From Valencia hispanica (taxonomy: Eukaryota; Chordata; Actinopteri; Cyprinodontiformes; Valenciidae), in contig OY747713.1 of the NCBI GenBank assembly GCA_963556495.2, positions 26,351,961-26,415,960 on the forward strand: DNA of 64,000 bases, read 5' to 3'. The position numbers and the translations under genes are program-made. Under the pieces are notes generated by a model that was not told the origin of the DNA, did no database searches, and worked only from the letters and a program-made list of their open reading frames with translations. Positions 35,199 through 47,411 of the stretch are shown here, piece after piece; position 1 is the first letter of the stretch, and each line of letters opens with the position of its first letter.

Positions 35199-36756
35199 GT
35201 ATGCTGATGTCTACAATTAAATCAACAAGAAAGAAAGACATTATGTGGCATATTTAACCCTTCATAGATAAACAGGATGTGATAGTGAACAATCACAATT
35301 CTAAGATATTCAATGTGCTGAAATGTACTATTTATGCTTTAATCCTTTCCCCTTTAAACCAACCAGTCATTAATAGATTGTAACACAGTGTAATTGTAAA
35401 GCCGTAGGAGCTTGATCAGTCTGATCATGTTTGTTCAAGTGAAAATGTGCCATGGAGTTTCTATAGTAACAACAAAAAAGTATTGACTGTAGCTTCATGT
35501 CCAACCAAATAAAATTTGAAAAAGAAATGTGAACAATATAACATGTTGTTGGCTATGACATTAGAATATTGGCAAAAAACAACATATCGATAAAATTGTT
35601 AGAAAATGATTTATTTAATTCACATAACTTTTCCCTTTAAATTCAGCAGCGTTGTGTTACTGGCGTTGTGTGTTGTGTTGAATTACTATCAAGGCTATAG
35701 CATACAGATATCCAGTTCTTATCACAAACCATCTTTCAATTGCAAATATTACATTCACACCTACAGTCTATGATTCACACTTACATATTGTGACCATTTA
35801 AGATAACATTTCAAACAACTTGAGAAATAGAAAACCCAGTAAGTCTCTGGAGAAAATTATAGATTAAATGGAGGCAAACATCTGCTAAAGTACTTGACGA
35901 GGATTTTTGTGCTTTTTCAATGTTGATAATGTTTGATTTGCCAAATTTGAAAGGTTGGATATGGATATGGTGCTCCTGTTTAAGGAGGTGGCAGCTTGTT
36001 GGAGGAGTGGGTGTGGGGAGGGGTCAGGATTACGAGTGTTACACAATAATATTCATGATATGCAAACGTCTCCCCTCTGATTGGCAAAAACCAATGCTAC
36101 TGTTATGCTGTCACTTACCTTACTTAACTGGTGTTGTTGCAAGACAAATTCCAACAGTTTCTTGCTCAGCTCCTCTTTCTTGGGTAAACAAGGCAACGCT
36201 GATGTGCTATGTCCACAAATAAATCGGTTAAATAGCAATCCTCTAGGTGTGTAGACCGCCATTTTCTGTCCAATTTCCTTGCAATCTCCTTTAAAGTATT
36301 CAGCTCGGCATTAAACCAGGGAGTCAGCCTCTTGTGGCTAATTACCTTCTTTTTTAAAGGGGGCTACACGGTCTATCTAATCTTTTGTTAATAATTTTCC
36401 TGTTTTACTTTATTTTTGTGCGGCATTTCTCCTATGTTTTCTCCTTCTTTTTTGTTTTCCTTCTCTGCTCTGTTTATTTCCTCCCTGCTATTCTGCCTCC
36501 TCCCCAGCTGAAATTCTCCTGTCTGCTCTCTCACCCACCTGCATCTGATTACCCCGATAAAGCCTCACTCTAGTTCCTTTGTCATTTCACACACTACAAT
36601 ATTTAAGCAGGTCACGTTCAATACCTCACTGGTTCTTTGGTCTTTTCTCTCTCAAGCCATGTTGCTTCATTTATGTAAGTTATCACTGTTAAATCTTTCA
36701 AGTAAATTATTACTTTCAACTTCAAAATATTTGCGTTTGGGTCCTACATGCGCAAC

Positions 36757-37804
36757 ATCATGAGTAGTGATGGCGAGATGAAGCCCCATGGGACATTGAA
36801 CCACTTCAGCCAATTGGTTCAAGAAATGGTTCTGCTCACGGGGCTTCATGTGAACACAAACCCCCCTACTGGCCAGGTACATAATCACAGGCAGCTGTAG
36901 CTCTTAGCCACTTAATGTGTGATGCATTAAAGTTGTAAGTCTGCTATGGTTCTTGGGAATGACTATGAGTTCCAAAAAAATTATTTCTCTACATCAAATA
37001 GTACAAATGTGAACAATAAAAATATTTGTTGAATGAATTATTATAGATTTCGTTTCCATGTGGACCTACTAGATCTTTGCCACTTTTGTCACACAAAGAA
37101 TCACATATGCCAGCTCTGTTTGTCTGTAAAGCTACATTTGCGCTTTAATATCTTGTAAACAGTCGCAGCACGGTGAAGGGCAAAGTGGTGCAGCGCATCA
37201 AAGCCCGCTGTCTTATGTCTGAAACGGTTCAGAACCATCCACTAAAGCATCTAAACGATAGATGAGAGGAAATGTGTCGTATTGCATGCATTGCACCAGT
37301 CAATTTAAGTATGCTTATTAGTCCCCTTAAAAACGATGAAAATCCGGACATTTTCATCAATCTATGAAATCCCCTCGGACGCCCCGGACGGCATGTGAAA
37401 AGTGGACATGTCCGGGGAACACAGGACGGTTGGTCACCCTACCTAAATCTTCTCTTTCTCTCCTCACTCTCCTAAATCTTCAAACTATCTGTCTCTATAC
37501 TCTCCAAACTATATAAACGCCAACCAAACTCTCCTATCCAAACCCCAAACTGGCTGCAACTCTCCTACACAAACCCACATGTTGAATGGAGCCTGAGGGG
37601 ATTATATTGCTGTCAAACCACTCCGCAAACTCTGAACCACTTCCTGAAGCAGTCACGTGGTACAGCGGGGCTTCAGACGTCATCGCTTTCGGCTCCTCCC
37701 CTAAATGAAGCAGGCCTCGATACGCGCTTTGTGGAAATGCTCCCTCCACTGCTCGACACACGCTTCGTAGCCTCGGCACACATCGTAACATCACTAATCA
37801 TGAG
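36757..37804. mobile_element. hAT-type element with perfect 8-bp target duplication
   Basis: ATCATGAG lies at both sides (36757-36764 and 37797-37804). The element between (36765-37796, 1032 bp) starts TAGTGATG and ends CATCACTA. An 8-bp duplication and short terminal repeats are hallmarks of hAT transposons. It has no transposase frame, so it is non-autonomous. GGGGCTTCATG-type motifs recur near both ends. A segment near 37330-37440 (CCGGACATTTTC ... CGGACATG-like) looks like a further nested repeat. Confidence 0.82.
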
Positions 37805-37824
37805 CAATACTTGTGAATACTAAA

Positions 37825-37990
37825 TATAACTGACTTGTTTTTAGAGCTGCACACTATATTACCTTGTTGTAAGTGTGCTATACAAATGAATTTGTCCTGC
37901 CTAAATGCTATGCATTTAAGTATTTACTGCGTTTTAGCTTCATGTTTGGGTCAAAATAAAGCAAACTGTTAGGCATTAGCAACACTTATT
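37825..37990 (+). repeat. Copy of an rtp3 intron-1 segment interrupted by a LINE tail
   Basis: The text TTTTTAGAGCTGCACACTA, then ATGCTATGCATTTAAGTATT and AGCTTCATGTTTGGGTCAAA repeats 23280-23400 in rtp3 intron 1, same orientation. Between the two parts a LINE tail of about 52 bases (TACCTTGTTGTAAGTGTGCT...CTGCC, 37859-37910) is inserted. Either both loci hold an unrecognised repeat or this is a remnant of a duplicated rtp3. Confidence 0.65.
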
Positions 37991-38142
37991 TGTACGGAAA
38001 AGGATTTGGGAAATTGGGGGGGGACCTTATTCAGTCTTTTTATTCTGACTTCTGACCTTTTTAATTTTTATTTTTTTCCCCCTCAGAATTCTGATTTTTT
38101 TCTCTTAACACCAGCTAGGGAGCAAGCTAGGGAGCACTGCTG

Positions 38143-40334
38143 TCAAGAGGAGGGATCTTGTCTGCCACCGACCCGAGGAAAATCTTGGGCGCATTCGGGA
38201 GTTGGAATCTCTGACCTGTCATCAGGCATGTGATTACATTCCAGCAAGGTGGGAAGTCTCACTTTGGTTTTCCCATCAAGTGACTCCACTGTAATGTTAT
38301 TTGCTTTCCTGCCTGCAGTCTCTACTATGCCGGAGCATGTCTTAAGAGTGTAGGGCAACACACTACTGTCAATGCCTAGTAGATCAAAGAATTGTGGTTT
38401 TATTAAAGACCGGTTCCTTTGGTCATCTAGTACTGCATACACCCTGTGCCTCTTGCTAGGATGTTCGGAGTGGTAAACATTGACCAAGCAGATTTTTGAA
38501 CAGGATCGGGGCTTAGGGGCACCACCACATATTTGTGTGCACTTAGAAATGACTGTAGGGTTTGCCAGGTTTTCACACTCCCCGCTTTGCCTTGCCTCAG
38601 GTGTGTGTTCAACCTTCGCAACAAGCGACCAAGGAGCTGGACCAGGATGCATAGCTGAGATGTGGTTGTCGCTTTCACACTCTTTGCATTGGATTGTGGC
38701 TTTGCATTCTTTAGCGATATGCTTGGTACTGGAACAACATCGAAAGCAGATTGAATTGTCCTTTATGTATAGTTTACTCTCATCAAGATGCATCCCTCGA
38801 AACCCACGGCATTTTGAGAGTGGATGTGGTTTATTATGTATAGGACATTGCTTGTTCAGTTCATCCTTTTTTGCAGCTGTGTTAGCTTGTGAAGCAGTAG
38901 TTGCAGTAGTGACCTCAGTCTTTCTAACTGACACAGTTGATTTTTGGAGGTATTTGGGTAACCTTTCAACCTTGGAGTGAGTAGGTATAGGAGAGAGGTC
39001 AAATGCAAAACTGGGGTCGTTGCGGGCCTTGGCCTGGGCACATACAAAGTGGACAAAAAGGCTGAATGGTGGGAAGGACACCTGGTAATCCTCGTTATAT
39101 TTGGATCCCTGCGTGAGCCAGCGTTCCCGTAAAGAGAAGGGAAGTTTTTCGACTATCAGATTCACGCCCCTTGCAGTGTCTAGATATACGAGTCCAGGCA
39201 AGAACCCCTCAGCCGTCGCAGCTTCTAGTTCTTTTAACAAGTCACCTAATTCCCTGAGCCTGTACATATCTTTGTTAGATATGGTTGGGAAAGTATCTAG
39301 TTTTCTCAGCAACGCACTTTCGATCACCTCTGGGCTTCCATATGTTTCCTCCAAGCGTTCCCAGATCATAAACACACCTGCTCTTGGATTGTTTACATGC
39401 ACTGATCTTATCCTCATGGCCTGAGCTGATGATTCTGGCCCCAGCCATTTAACAGGAAGGTTGCGCTCTTCCTGATCAGTTAGATCTAGGTCCGTTGTGG
39501 CTGCTAGAAAAGATGATTTCCAGGCCCAGTAGTTTTCTGGGTGATCATCAAAGGGCAGAAGCCCAGAGCTCACCATTTCTTTTCTCATAAGATACTGGGC
39601 TAAGTCAGTGTTCTGGGGAGTTGAAGCTGCATATCTCTTAAACTGGACCTCTGGAGGAGCTTGATGGGTAGCAGCTGGATATTTCTTTGGGGTACCAGGA
39701 GCCACAGGTAAGTATTCCGGCTTTGGGAGAAATACCTTGGGGGCAGGGGGAGGTAAGTAGCTTTTACCTTTGACAGGTTTGCTATTAACGTCTTCCTGAA
39801 ATGACTCATAGACTTTTGTGACTTGCTAATACAAGGTTGAGTTTCCCTGTTTTCCTTTGGAGGGTTTGGCAGCAATGGGGTAAACTCTTGAGGATCCTGT
39901 GGAATTACTTTCCCAAATGGCTGAGTTTGTATATAGTCTTTGGTGCGTTTCATTGGATCTTCAATAGTTAAATCCTGTAACTCACCAAGATGCTCACTTT
40001 CATTATATTCAGCTGCTGCTGCTTCTTCAAATATTGCTGCTTCTTTTTCCTGTTTTAATACATGAAGACTTGCTTCCGACAAAGCCTTTTCTTTCATCAT
40101 AGCTGCCTCCTTTTCTGCAAAGGATACCTTGATTTTGGCTGCTTCAGCCCTGGCTCTGGCTTTTGTCGCAGCGGCACTGACAGATGACCGGGTTGAAGTT
40201 CTGGAGGACTTGTGGGAAGCTGAGACTCGAGACTTTGTCTGCAGCTGAGACTGACGTTCTTCATCGTCATTGTTACTCATCTTGCAGTGTTTCTTAACCG
40301 AGACTGAAGTGTTAGGCTTCGCAGTGCTGTTCAC
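38143..40334 (-). pseudogene. BEL/Pao-type LTR retrotransposon gag and start of pol, truncated
   Basis: Two overlapping minus-strand frames carry the element. 39600-40334 encodes a charged, Ala/Lys/Glu-rich N-terminus likely to form coiled coil. 38143-39705 (520 codons) has a gag core (about residues 40-240, with PFDDHPENYWAWK and LEETYGSPEVIE), Cys/His knuckle-like motifs (about 287-355, CPIHNKPHPLSKC and CFRCC), and a protease-like region with YAVLDDQRNRSL near 423-434. A frame change near 39.7-39.83 kb separates them. Reverse transcriptase, RNase H and integrase are missing: homology ends near 38165. This order is typical of fish BEL/Pao elements. It is a dead fragment, but its long open frame suggests recent arrival. 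Confidence 0.75.
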
Positions 40335-40379
40335 AAGTTATTTATGTTGTCTTTTCCCGCTGCGTGAATGTCATTTTAC

Positions 40380-41030
40380 TATTCTGTCCTGGCAGATACG
40401 TCACTTGTATGTTTGACAGATAGCGAACACAAAGACTCAGTAAGCTTGACTCTAGGTTGAGTGTATTTTTACTGAGGTCTTCCCAGTTTTGTAAAACTGC
40501 AATACAAATGTAGAAATACAATATAATACATCAGATATTTGCAAAGGTTCCAGCTTAGCTTTCTCTTTTACTCTGTAGGCCTAGCATAAAGGGTTAGTAA
40601 ATATCTAGCAACAATGCTTGTCAAAATAAACACACAATACTATCACAATAGAAATAACTCACTGGTTATCAAACAGCATAAAACACAGTAAATAGAGACA
40701 AACTGTGCAAAGATTTACACACATAACAGAAATGAGGCCCAAACATGACACAAATCAGTCTATAGCTTATTTATGCTAACATTTAGCTCCCGATTAGCAT
40801 TAGCATAGTTAGCTCGGTTTTGCAACTGAAAATACAAAGTTTCAGACACCATTCTTATACTCATAAGTTGGAACCTACTTAATAAACAAGGAACAAACAT
40901 ACTTACTGACAGATCTACTCAAAGGATCGAACAAATAACTGGAGTGGTGGAGCACTCAGCCTGCATGTGCACTGGTAGCATACTGTCCTCCAAGGTGTAA
41001 TGACTCAAGTCACCAACAGAGGGCTCTCAC
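40380..41030 (-). repeat. Possible 5' LTR of the BEL/Pao element
   Basis: Upstream of the gag frame this AT-rich stretch contains a TATAAG on the minus strand (near 40855) and a TGTGAGAGCC start near 41030. No second LTR copy is in the window because the 3' part is lost, so the LTR cannot be proved by self-comparison. Confidence 0.3.
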
Positions 41031-41549
41031 ATGAAAGTACTGACAGAAGTCAGAACATCTTCTTTCATCTGTTGGGGTAGCAGGATCAGAGCCAGGGACT
41101 TAAAAAGGCAAAACAATCCAATAAAGAAGGCTGGTTTTGTTCTGGGGATAACTGTAAATGCAGATAAGTATTCATAAAAATAAAATTTTGGACAACCCTG
41201 AGTATCCTTCGCGAGATTCTCATACAACAGTGTGTCTTCAGCGGCTTCTTCAGAACAGCTGTAATACAGACCGCCACAGAAGATGCTTCCAGCCCACAGC
41301 CATCAGCAACTCCTTGAAGAACTTTGAATAATTAGTTACAACTACATTTATTGAACCATTTGAGATCAATGACATTTTTGAATTGAATTTGATGGATTGC
41401 TGATATAAATTTGCATGTGCTCTCTTTACTTTGTGAATATCGTAAAACAACTGTGACTGAATGTTTTGTGTGAATGTAAATTAAGGCCACAGTAAAACTC
41501 TTTCTAGTTTTAGTCCTTTTCCCCTTAAAATGTGGTGTTTTAGTAAGCG

Positions 41550-41954
41550 GTGTTTGCCACTCAGTGGGCGGAACCCCAGAGCGAAACGTCAGCCATTGCG
41601 TCACTCGCATTGGGGGTCTCGTTGTCAGAACTGCGCCTGCGCACTGTATCCGGTCTGTTCTGCGTTAGCTTCAACAAAGTGAAGCCGGAGCAGAGCCCTT
41701 GTCGCCTCTCTGCTGTCAGCAGCATATTCACCGTCGTCCTCCGCCGGGGTCCGCTGGCTGAGAGGATGGTTGAGCGAAACGGCAGTCGGAGAACCGAATG
41801 ACGTCTTCGTAAGATGCACGCCAGTTTCCAAGCGTGTAAGTAGAAGCAGTCCCGGTTGCACTGTGTTGGTAGTTGGAGCTAACGTAAACCGCTAATGTTT
41901 AACCGAAGAAGAGGCGCGGAGAGACAGCTGGCTAGCCGCGGTAACAACACCGAG
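41550..41954 (+). promoter_or_regulatory. ankib1: ankib1 promoter and noncoding first exon
   Basis: This is a CG-rich, TATA-less region. It has GGGCGG (41566-41571, Sp1 type), an NRF-1-like CTGCGCCTGCGCA (41631-41643) and TGACGTC (41799-41805, CRE type). The exon ends at CACCGAG|GTAGGC (41954). It then joins an acceptor 5.3 kb downstream, at 47258. These are features of a broadly expressed housekeeping promoter. The exact start site is not visible. Confidence 0.6.
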
Positions 41955-42754
41955 GTAGGCTGCTGGGTTTTTGGGTGGTAACGTTTCTCACCACAACACC
42001 CTCCCTCTTACAGTCTAACCTGAAAACAGGTCGGAGCGAAGATTAAAGCTCATAACTCGCAGCGTGTATTAAAACCTTCCCGTTGTCTGGTTGGTGATTC
42101 ATCCAAAACTGTCAGCGGGTTGAAACAAAGGAGCGTTTAGGGGGAGAAAAAAAGACCGAGGGGCCGCATGGACAAACGCATACAGAGAGAAGTCGGTGGT
42201 TGTTTGTTTGGTGCTCCATTTCATGCTGACACACTTCGGAGGATAACCACCCGAGGTCTGACCTGGATATTTAGCTGATACACTGTGATCCAGCTAATTT
42301 AGCTAAAAGTCGCTCTGTGTGTCACCACAGCTGCTGCTGCCTCCGACTCCAACAAGTTTTATGTTTGTCCCGCAGCGCTTTATACCTCAGCAGCTAATCA
42401 TCCATACTTGGATAAAGTTAATGTGTATCAGATGATGGGAACTATTTATGTTCCTGTAGTTTTTATTGGTTTATTTAATGATTTAAGGAAGAGTGAAATG
42501 CTATTCTAATAACTAAAATCTTAAATTGCAAAATCACACATCAGCATTGTATTATGTTTAATATGACTTTATAAAAACCTATTTATCATTGGGTAATAAC
42601 GGATTCATTATTCTTAGACTTGGGCTGGTTAGAGTTGATGTCATAATCGGTCTAATTGAGGTATTTTTAAAAGTGTTTATCATGAGATACTTGAGAAAGG
42701 CTTGGAGTGATCTGAGTTTTCTTTAGCTGTGTGCAGCCTATATTTATACAGCAA

Positions 42755-43400
42755 TGCCCCTCCCACACCTATTGCTGCATTTTGCTTTTAAGATGGCTGG
42801 GAAGAAAAGGTTTGTTTTGCTCATAAAAAACAAAGACAGAGCTGTTGAGATGTTTCCAGGTGAAAAAAAACAAACCATACAGTCCTTTCTTGGAAGCCGA
42901 AGAATTTATTAGTTTTACACCGTTTAGGCAGAGCACTATGAACACTGACAATTGTTGTGAATAACAAATAATCTCTTTATCACAACTTTTCACAGTTGGG
43001 ATACGTTGGGCAGCAAGTGAGCGTTGTGTCCTCAAAGCTGATTCGTTAGAAACACAAAAACGGAATTGGCAAGCATTTTGAACGAGGCTGACAGGAGCCA
43101 AGTTGTGACGGCTAGATGAATCGGTCGGCGACTCGGCAAAACTGCAGCACTTGAGGGGTCTTCCCGGCTCTGCAGTGGACATCATCTATCACAAGGGTCA
43201 ATGAAGCGACGGTAGTGAACTGGCAACAGGGAAAAGGTGAACCGAGGCTCACTGATGCATATTGGGGAGCAAAGGCCGCCCTGTGTGCTCTGATCCAACA
43301 GATTAGTTGGTGTGGCCCAGATTGCTGTAGAAGCTAATGCTGCTTCAGATACACTGGTGGTAAAATACATAGTACATCTCAGGGTGCAAATGTTTGTGTT
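42755..43400 (+). mobile_element. Tc1-like transposase relic in ankib1 intron 1
   Basis: On the plus strand 43060-43380 keeps the nucleotide pattern of a fish Tc1 transposase N-terminus (GAGCCAAGTTGTGACGGCTA, CTGATCCAACAGATTAG, GCCCAGATTGCTG, AATGCTGCTTCAGATA). The frame is broken. Minus-strand frames over it are shadows. Confidence 0.6.
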
Positions 43401-44289
43401 TATGGCAAGCTGAAATCTGCATCCCTGTTAAGCAGCCAATAAGTCGTGGGCAATATAAACGGTATAAAGTTAAACTGATATAAATTTAGCCAACGGTAGA
43501 GGATTTTCAGTATACTGGCCTACCGCAATTGCTCATGTTAATAATGTCAAATGATAATGAGCTGCGCCTCCTTTGTACCAGGTACGCAAGGAGGATAAAA
43601 ACTGATGTTCAGTGTTCATATTTACACTCGATGTTGTACGTTTAAAATTTGACGTTTTTTATTTAAGGGAAGGAAAAAAACCTTTTAAACTTTAAGCAAT
43701 TTCAGCTATGTGCAGCTTTATTTTTGTGCTATATTAAATGTATAAATAAGTAATCAGGAAAGCAGGAATAACTGTTATTTTTCTTTTCACATTTTGCACT
43801 TCACTTCAAACAATTTTGAGTTTTGTATTTTCGTAACATTTAGCTTGTTTTATTTAAAATATCCATCTTGATTTGTGTGAAATTTTCTGTTGCATTGCTT
43901 TGAAAATTTGTCTCACCCTAAAAATTACTTGAAAGGTTTTTATTTTTTTTCAAAATAATATTGCACAAAAATGTTCTGTAAATGGCATTCTATATTCTTT
44001 TGAAGTTATGTGGTATGTGAAAATATTTAAGAGCAGTCATTTTGACAGGTATAAACAGAAGAAATAAATATAATAAGTGAAAGCAAGTAAATCATGCATT
44101 TTATATCTTTGTGTAATTAAATACTTTGATACCGTAGATATTTTACTCAGCCTAATTTAAGAATTAATTTAATCTTAGTTATAATCGTGTTATTAATATG
44201 CAACAACCACCACATTCCCAAGTCCTTATTTCTGTTACCCCAGGAGTTATGGGTTGTGCTCTTCACATTTTTTTTTTTACACTAAGCAT

Positions 44290-44465
44290 CTTTTCTTTAA
44301 GTAGGGGGGGGGGCACATTTGCCTTCTTTCAGCCAGCTTTACCCTCAGTGTGCAGCAACATGTGGAGAAAGGGCAGTGCAGTCCTTCTCCAGGCGTCATA
44401 CAACCAAAAAGAAAACTCTGGTCGCTACGACAACTTCTCTGGCATCTCATTAAAAGGGACAGTAG
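44290..44465 (+). repeat. Short interspersed repeat, copy B (partner at 5.2 kb)
   Basis: It matches 5160-5345 in block order and orientation and ends TCTGGCATCTCATTAAAA. A G-run at 44304-44313 sits at its start. Confidence 0.55.
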
Positions 44466-45849
44466 TAATTTAATACTGGTAACCAAATCATGTAAAGCCG
44501 TTCAGAAATGTGTCTGCATTTTATCAATTCTATCAGATTATTTAAAGATTTCTACAAATTGGACTCATTAATTGACTAATTGTTTGATGTTTCTCTAGCT
44601 TTGTGATCTCAAACTGTTCCTAAACAACCGAGTGGTTTCCTTGTTCTGTTGCATGAGGCCTGTGCAGCCCCGTGGAATAAATTAAAGTTAAACTACTGTG
44701 GACTTTTCCAACATCTGCCAGCCCTCAATTCTCGGCTGGATGTAAAACTGAAAAGACGAATGTCTAGTTAGCAGGAAATTAGTCAAATGTTTCAGCTCCA
44801 GCTGACCACTGAATGACGTGTTCCTTAGATTTTTCTCCGCTAGATAACTGCAGGAAGACAGCCAAGTTCAGGACGTGTAATCCTCTGAATTCCAGGGTTC
44901 CCTCTTGACCAGACTTCCTGTCCTTATTTAGTAAAAGAGGCAGGCAGAAATGCACAGGGGTGAAGTCAAGTGGAAGTAAATCGGTGCGCACAAAAAGAAG
45001 GGGAGCAGACAGACTGTGACCCATTAACGGTAGCAACCCACTTCACTTCTGTTTTTATACAAAAACACAGAATCAACGTACAAATGTTTTGTATTATTCC
45101 CAGTCTTGGCAGCTTCTGTTTGACCCTCATGTCTCATCTGTCAGCATGGAGTTTCAGTCAGTCAGCTTAGAAGAGTTACTCAAATGTTGCAAAGCCCGGG
45201 CAGCCAGTGGCTAACTGTAGACAGCCTAGAAAAAGGGGACTCTTTGTGAAGGCCAGACAGATGGCCATAGAATGAAGACTGTAATGATACCCTCAGCAGC
45301 CCAGCACACACGACTCATGCACTCGTCACACACCCTGCTCATTACGGGACGTCGTGGCCGTGTGTGTGTGCGTCCAAGACAGACTAAACTTGTGAGGAAG
45401 AGGGAGAGATGTGGGGAGGATCAGGAAGGAAATGAAGCAGAACACGTTGATAAAAAGACGGTGATTATATACAATATGTGACCAGAAGAAAAGACGCCGT
45501 GTTTGTTTGTTTCCCTGTATCCCTGCACTGTTATTATTTTTCCAGTACATTGAAAAAGTTTCTCCCGTCGACGGGAAGAGAAGATCGGAGGATTCATTCT
45601 CTTTTCGCTTTTGTCCCATTTGAAGTGTTTCAGATCATCAAACACATTTCAAGATAACACAAAGAGAACCTGATGCCAGGGGGAAGAAAGCTGACTTAAA
45701 TAATTATTTATTTTATTATGGGACTAAAATGTCTAGTCTAACTTGATCTTGGGTGGAAAAGGTAATCATGAAGTAAGTCCGCTATGTGGCTCATTTTTCC
45801 TTACTACACTCAAAGCTGGTGGTAACTGCCATGTCTGTAGAAGGAAGCA

Positions 45850-46280
45850 ACCCCTAGATAGAACCTGGCTGACAGCATGAAGAAGAGTAAAATATCTCAG
45901 AAAGCAGCATATTATAGCGCAAATTATTTTGAAAGAAATTCAAATGAGCAAAATCAACATCAGCTGCTCTGAAAAGGTTTACCAAATCATTCCTAAGGCC
46001 TTGATACTCCAGGAAACAACACTGGCAGCAAATATGGACTAAACCTGGAAACAGTGACAAACCTTTCACGGCCTCCTGGAGTGGCTGTCAACTCCAAAAC
46101 CGCATTGACCCATCCAAGAAAATCACAAAAGAGTCAATCATCATTAAATATGGCATCCAGTTGAGAGCGGGACAATGATCCGAAGCAAAACTGCATGTCA
46201 ATCCTGAAGAGCTTAAAACAAACTAAACGAAGGTTTTTTTACTGGCCTAATCAAAGTATTGCTTTAGATGCTTTGGTATG
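45850..46280 (+). mobile_element. Probable Tc1-like relic
   Basis: GACAATGATCCGAAGCAAAA and TTTTACTGGCCTAATCAAAG correspond in order to the conserved DNDPKH- and EWPNQS-type motifs of Tc1 transposases. The rest is too decayed to read. Confidence 0.45.
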
Positions 46281-46369
46281 AGTTTAAGCAGGCCGCTCAT
46301 GCTCTAAACCCCTCCTCTGTGGCTAAATAAAAGCGATTCTACTAAGAAGAATTAGCCACAACCAAATAT

Positions 46370-46450
46370 TACCTCCGCCAAGGAGGTTATGTTTTCGCCA
46401 GGACTTCTATTAGTTAGAAACATCACTCAAAAATGTATAGACAGATTTTG
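46370..46450 (+). mobile_element. Short repeat with ACCTCCGCCAAGGAGGTTAT hairpin end
   Basis: The segment begins with a CCTCCGCCAAGGAGG near-palindrome followed by GTTTTCGCC, a pattern common to an abundant animal interspersed repeat. It is non-coding. Confidence 0.5.
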
Positions 46451-47411
46451 ATGACATTTTCTGTGCTCACAGATTGCTTTTCTAGTTAGGTTTAGGGGGC
46501 AATTACTTTTTTAACGTAAGGTCAGGTTGGTTTGGATATCTTTTTTCCCTTTTTTAATAAATAAAATCATTTCAAAATTGCTTTCTGTATTCCCTCTGAT
46601 ATGAAGATTTATTAGATTATTTTAGCAAAAACTGAATAGATCTGTTGGGTGGGCAATACTTTTTCTAATCACTGTACCATGTAAACCCCCTTGCTGTGGC
46701 AGCAGCCATAGTTGTGATTCTCGGGTTTAGCGCCAGCGAGAGAAAGTGGAGCAGGTTTGGCTCGGTACTTTAGGGCTTCATGGTTTAACTCGCTCTCAGA
46801 CCTTCAGTGGCTGGAAAGCGTATAAACTGTGTAAAATATGCATCTACTTCCCTCCAGACTCACAGTGGCCAGCTGTAGTAATATTGACTGTGCTTTTCAT
46901 CATCTGACTAACTGATCAATAACCTGGATATCATTAACCGACTCTTCTAGCTTGGTCTCTCTGTTCTTATCTTCCTTCCTTTCTAGCTCCTTCCCTCTGT
47001 TTTCTTTTATGTCTGCTAAGATAATGTCCTCGCTGCAGAACATCAGCTGATCAATCGATGCAGTGATTGATTGAGGCTCTCTCCTTCTATCTCTCTCGCC
47101 TTATCTCCACTCCCAAACTTCCTGTCTTTCTTTTTTTTTTCTCTCCTTTTACTGACCTTCACAACAGTTTTCTTTCCACTTAACTGAAATCTAGTCCTCC
47201 TCTTGTGTCACACAGTTTCCTCTAATCAGTCTCCTTCTTGTCGGTCTCTTATGTGCAGGGAAGGAGGACGCAGAACCATGTTGCTTTAAATTGTGACCTG
47301 CGGTGAACGGAGGAGGCAGAACAGGAGGAGGAGGAGGAAGACTGAGGCGAAGGCAAGCATTGAGCGATCTGCCACAGCTCCCAGTAGGTGGCCCACTGCA
47401 AGCCTAACGCA

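Larger units (their letters stand above)
33480..35335 (+). repeat. Tandem array with units of about 159 bp, split by a LINE
   Basis: Units begin TTCATGAGTAAACAGGATGC-like at 33599, 33757, 33916, 34078 and 34234 (spacings 158, 159, 162, 156). Each contains GGCAAGTAAAATGGTC-like, ACCCAGTATGCTGTGATGGG-like and AAGAGATAATAAATAAAGT-like blocks. A partial unit precedes the first. After the LINE (34335-35198) the array resumes with TAGTATGCTGATGTCTAC and fades by 35335. No coding function is seen. Confidence 0.8.

Noticed and set aside
38480..38980. 166-codon plus frame
   Set aside because: Antisense to the BEL/Pao gag-pol frame, so a shadow.
42769..43185. 138-codon minus frame in ankib1 intron 1
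   Set aside because: It lies antisense to a Tc1-like relic that reads on the plus strand, so it is a shadow.
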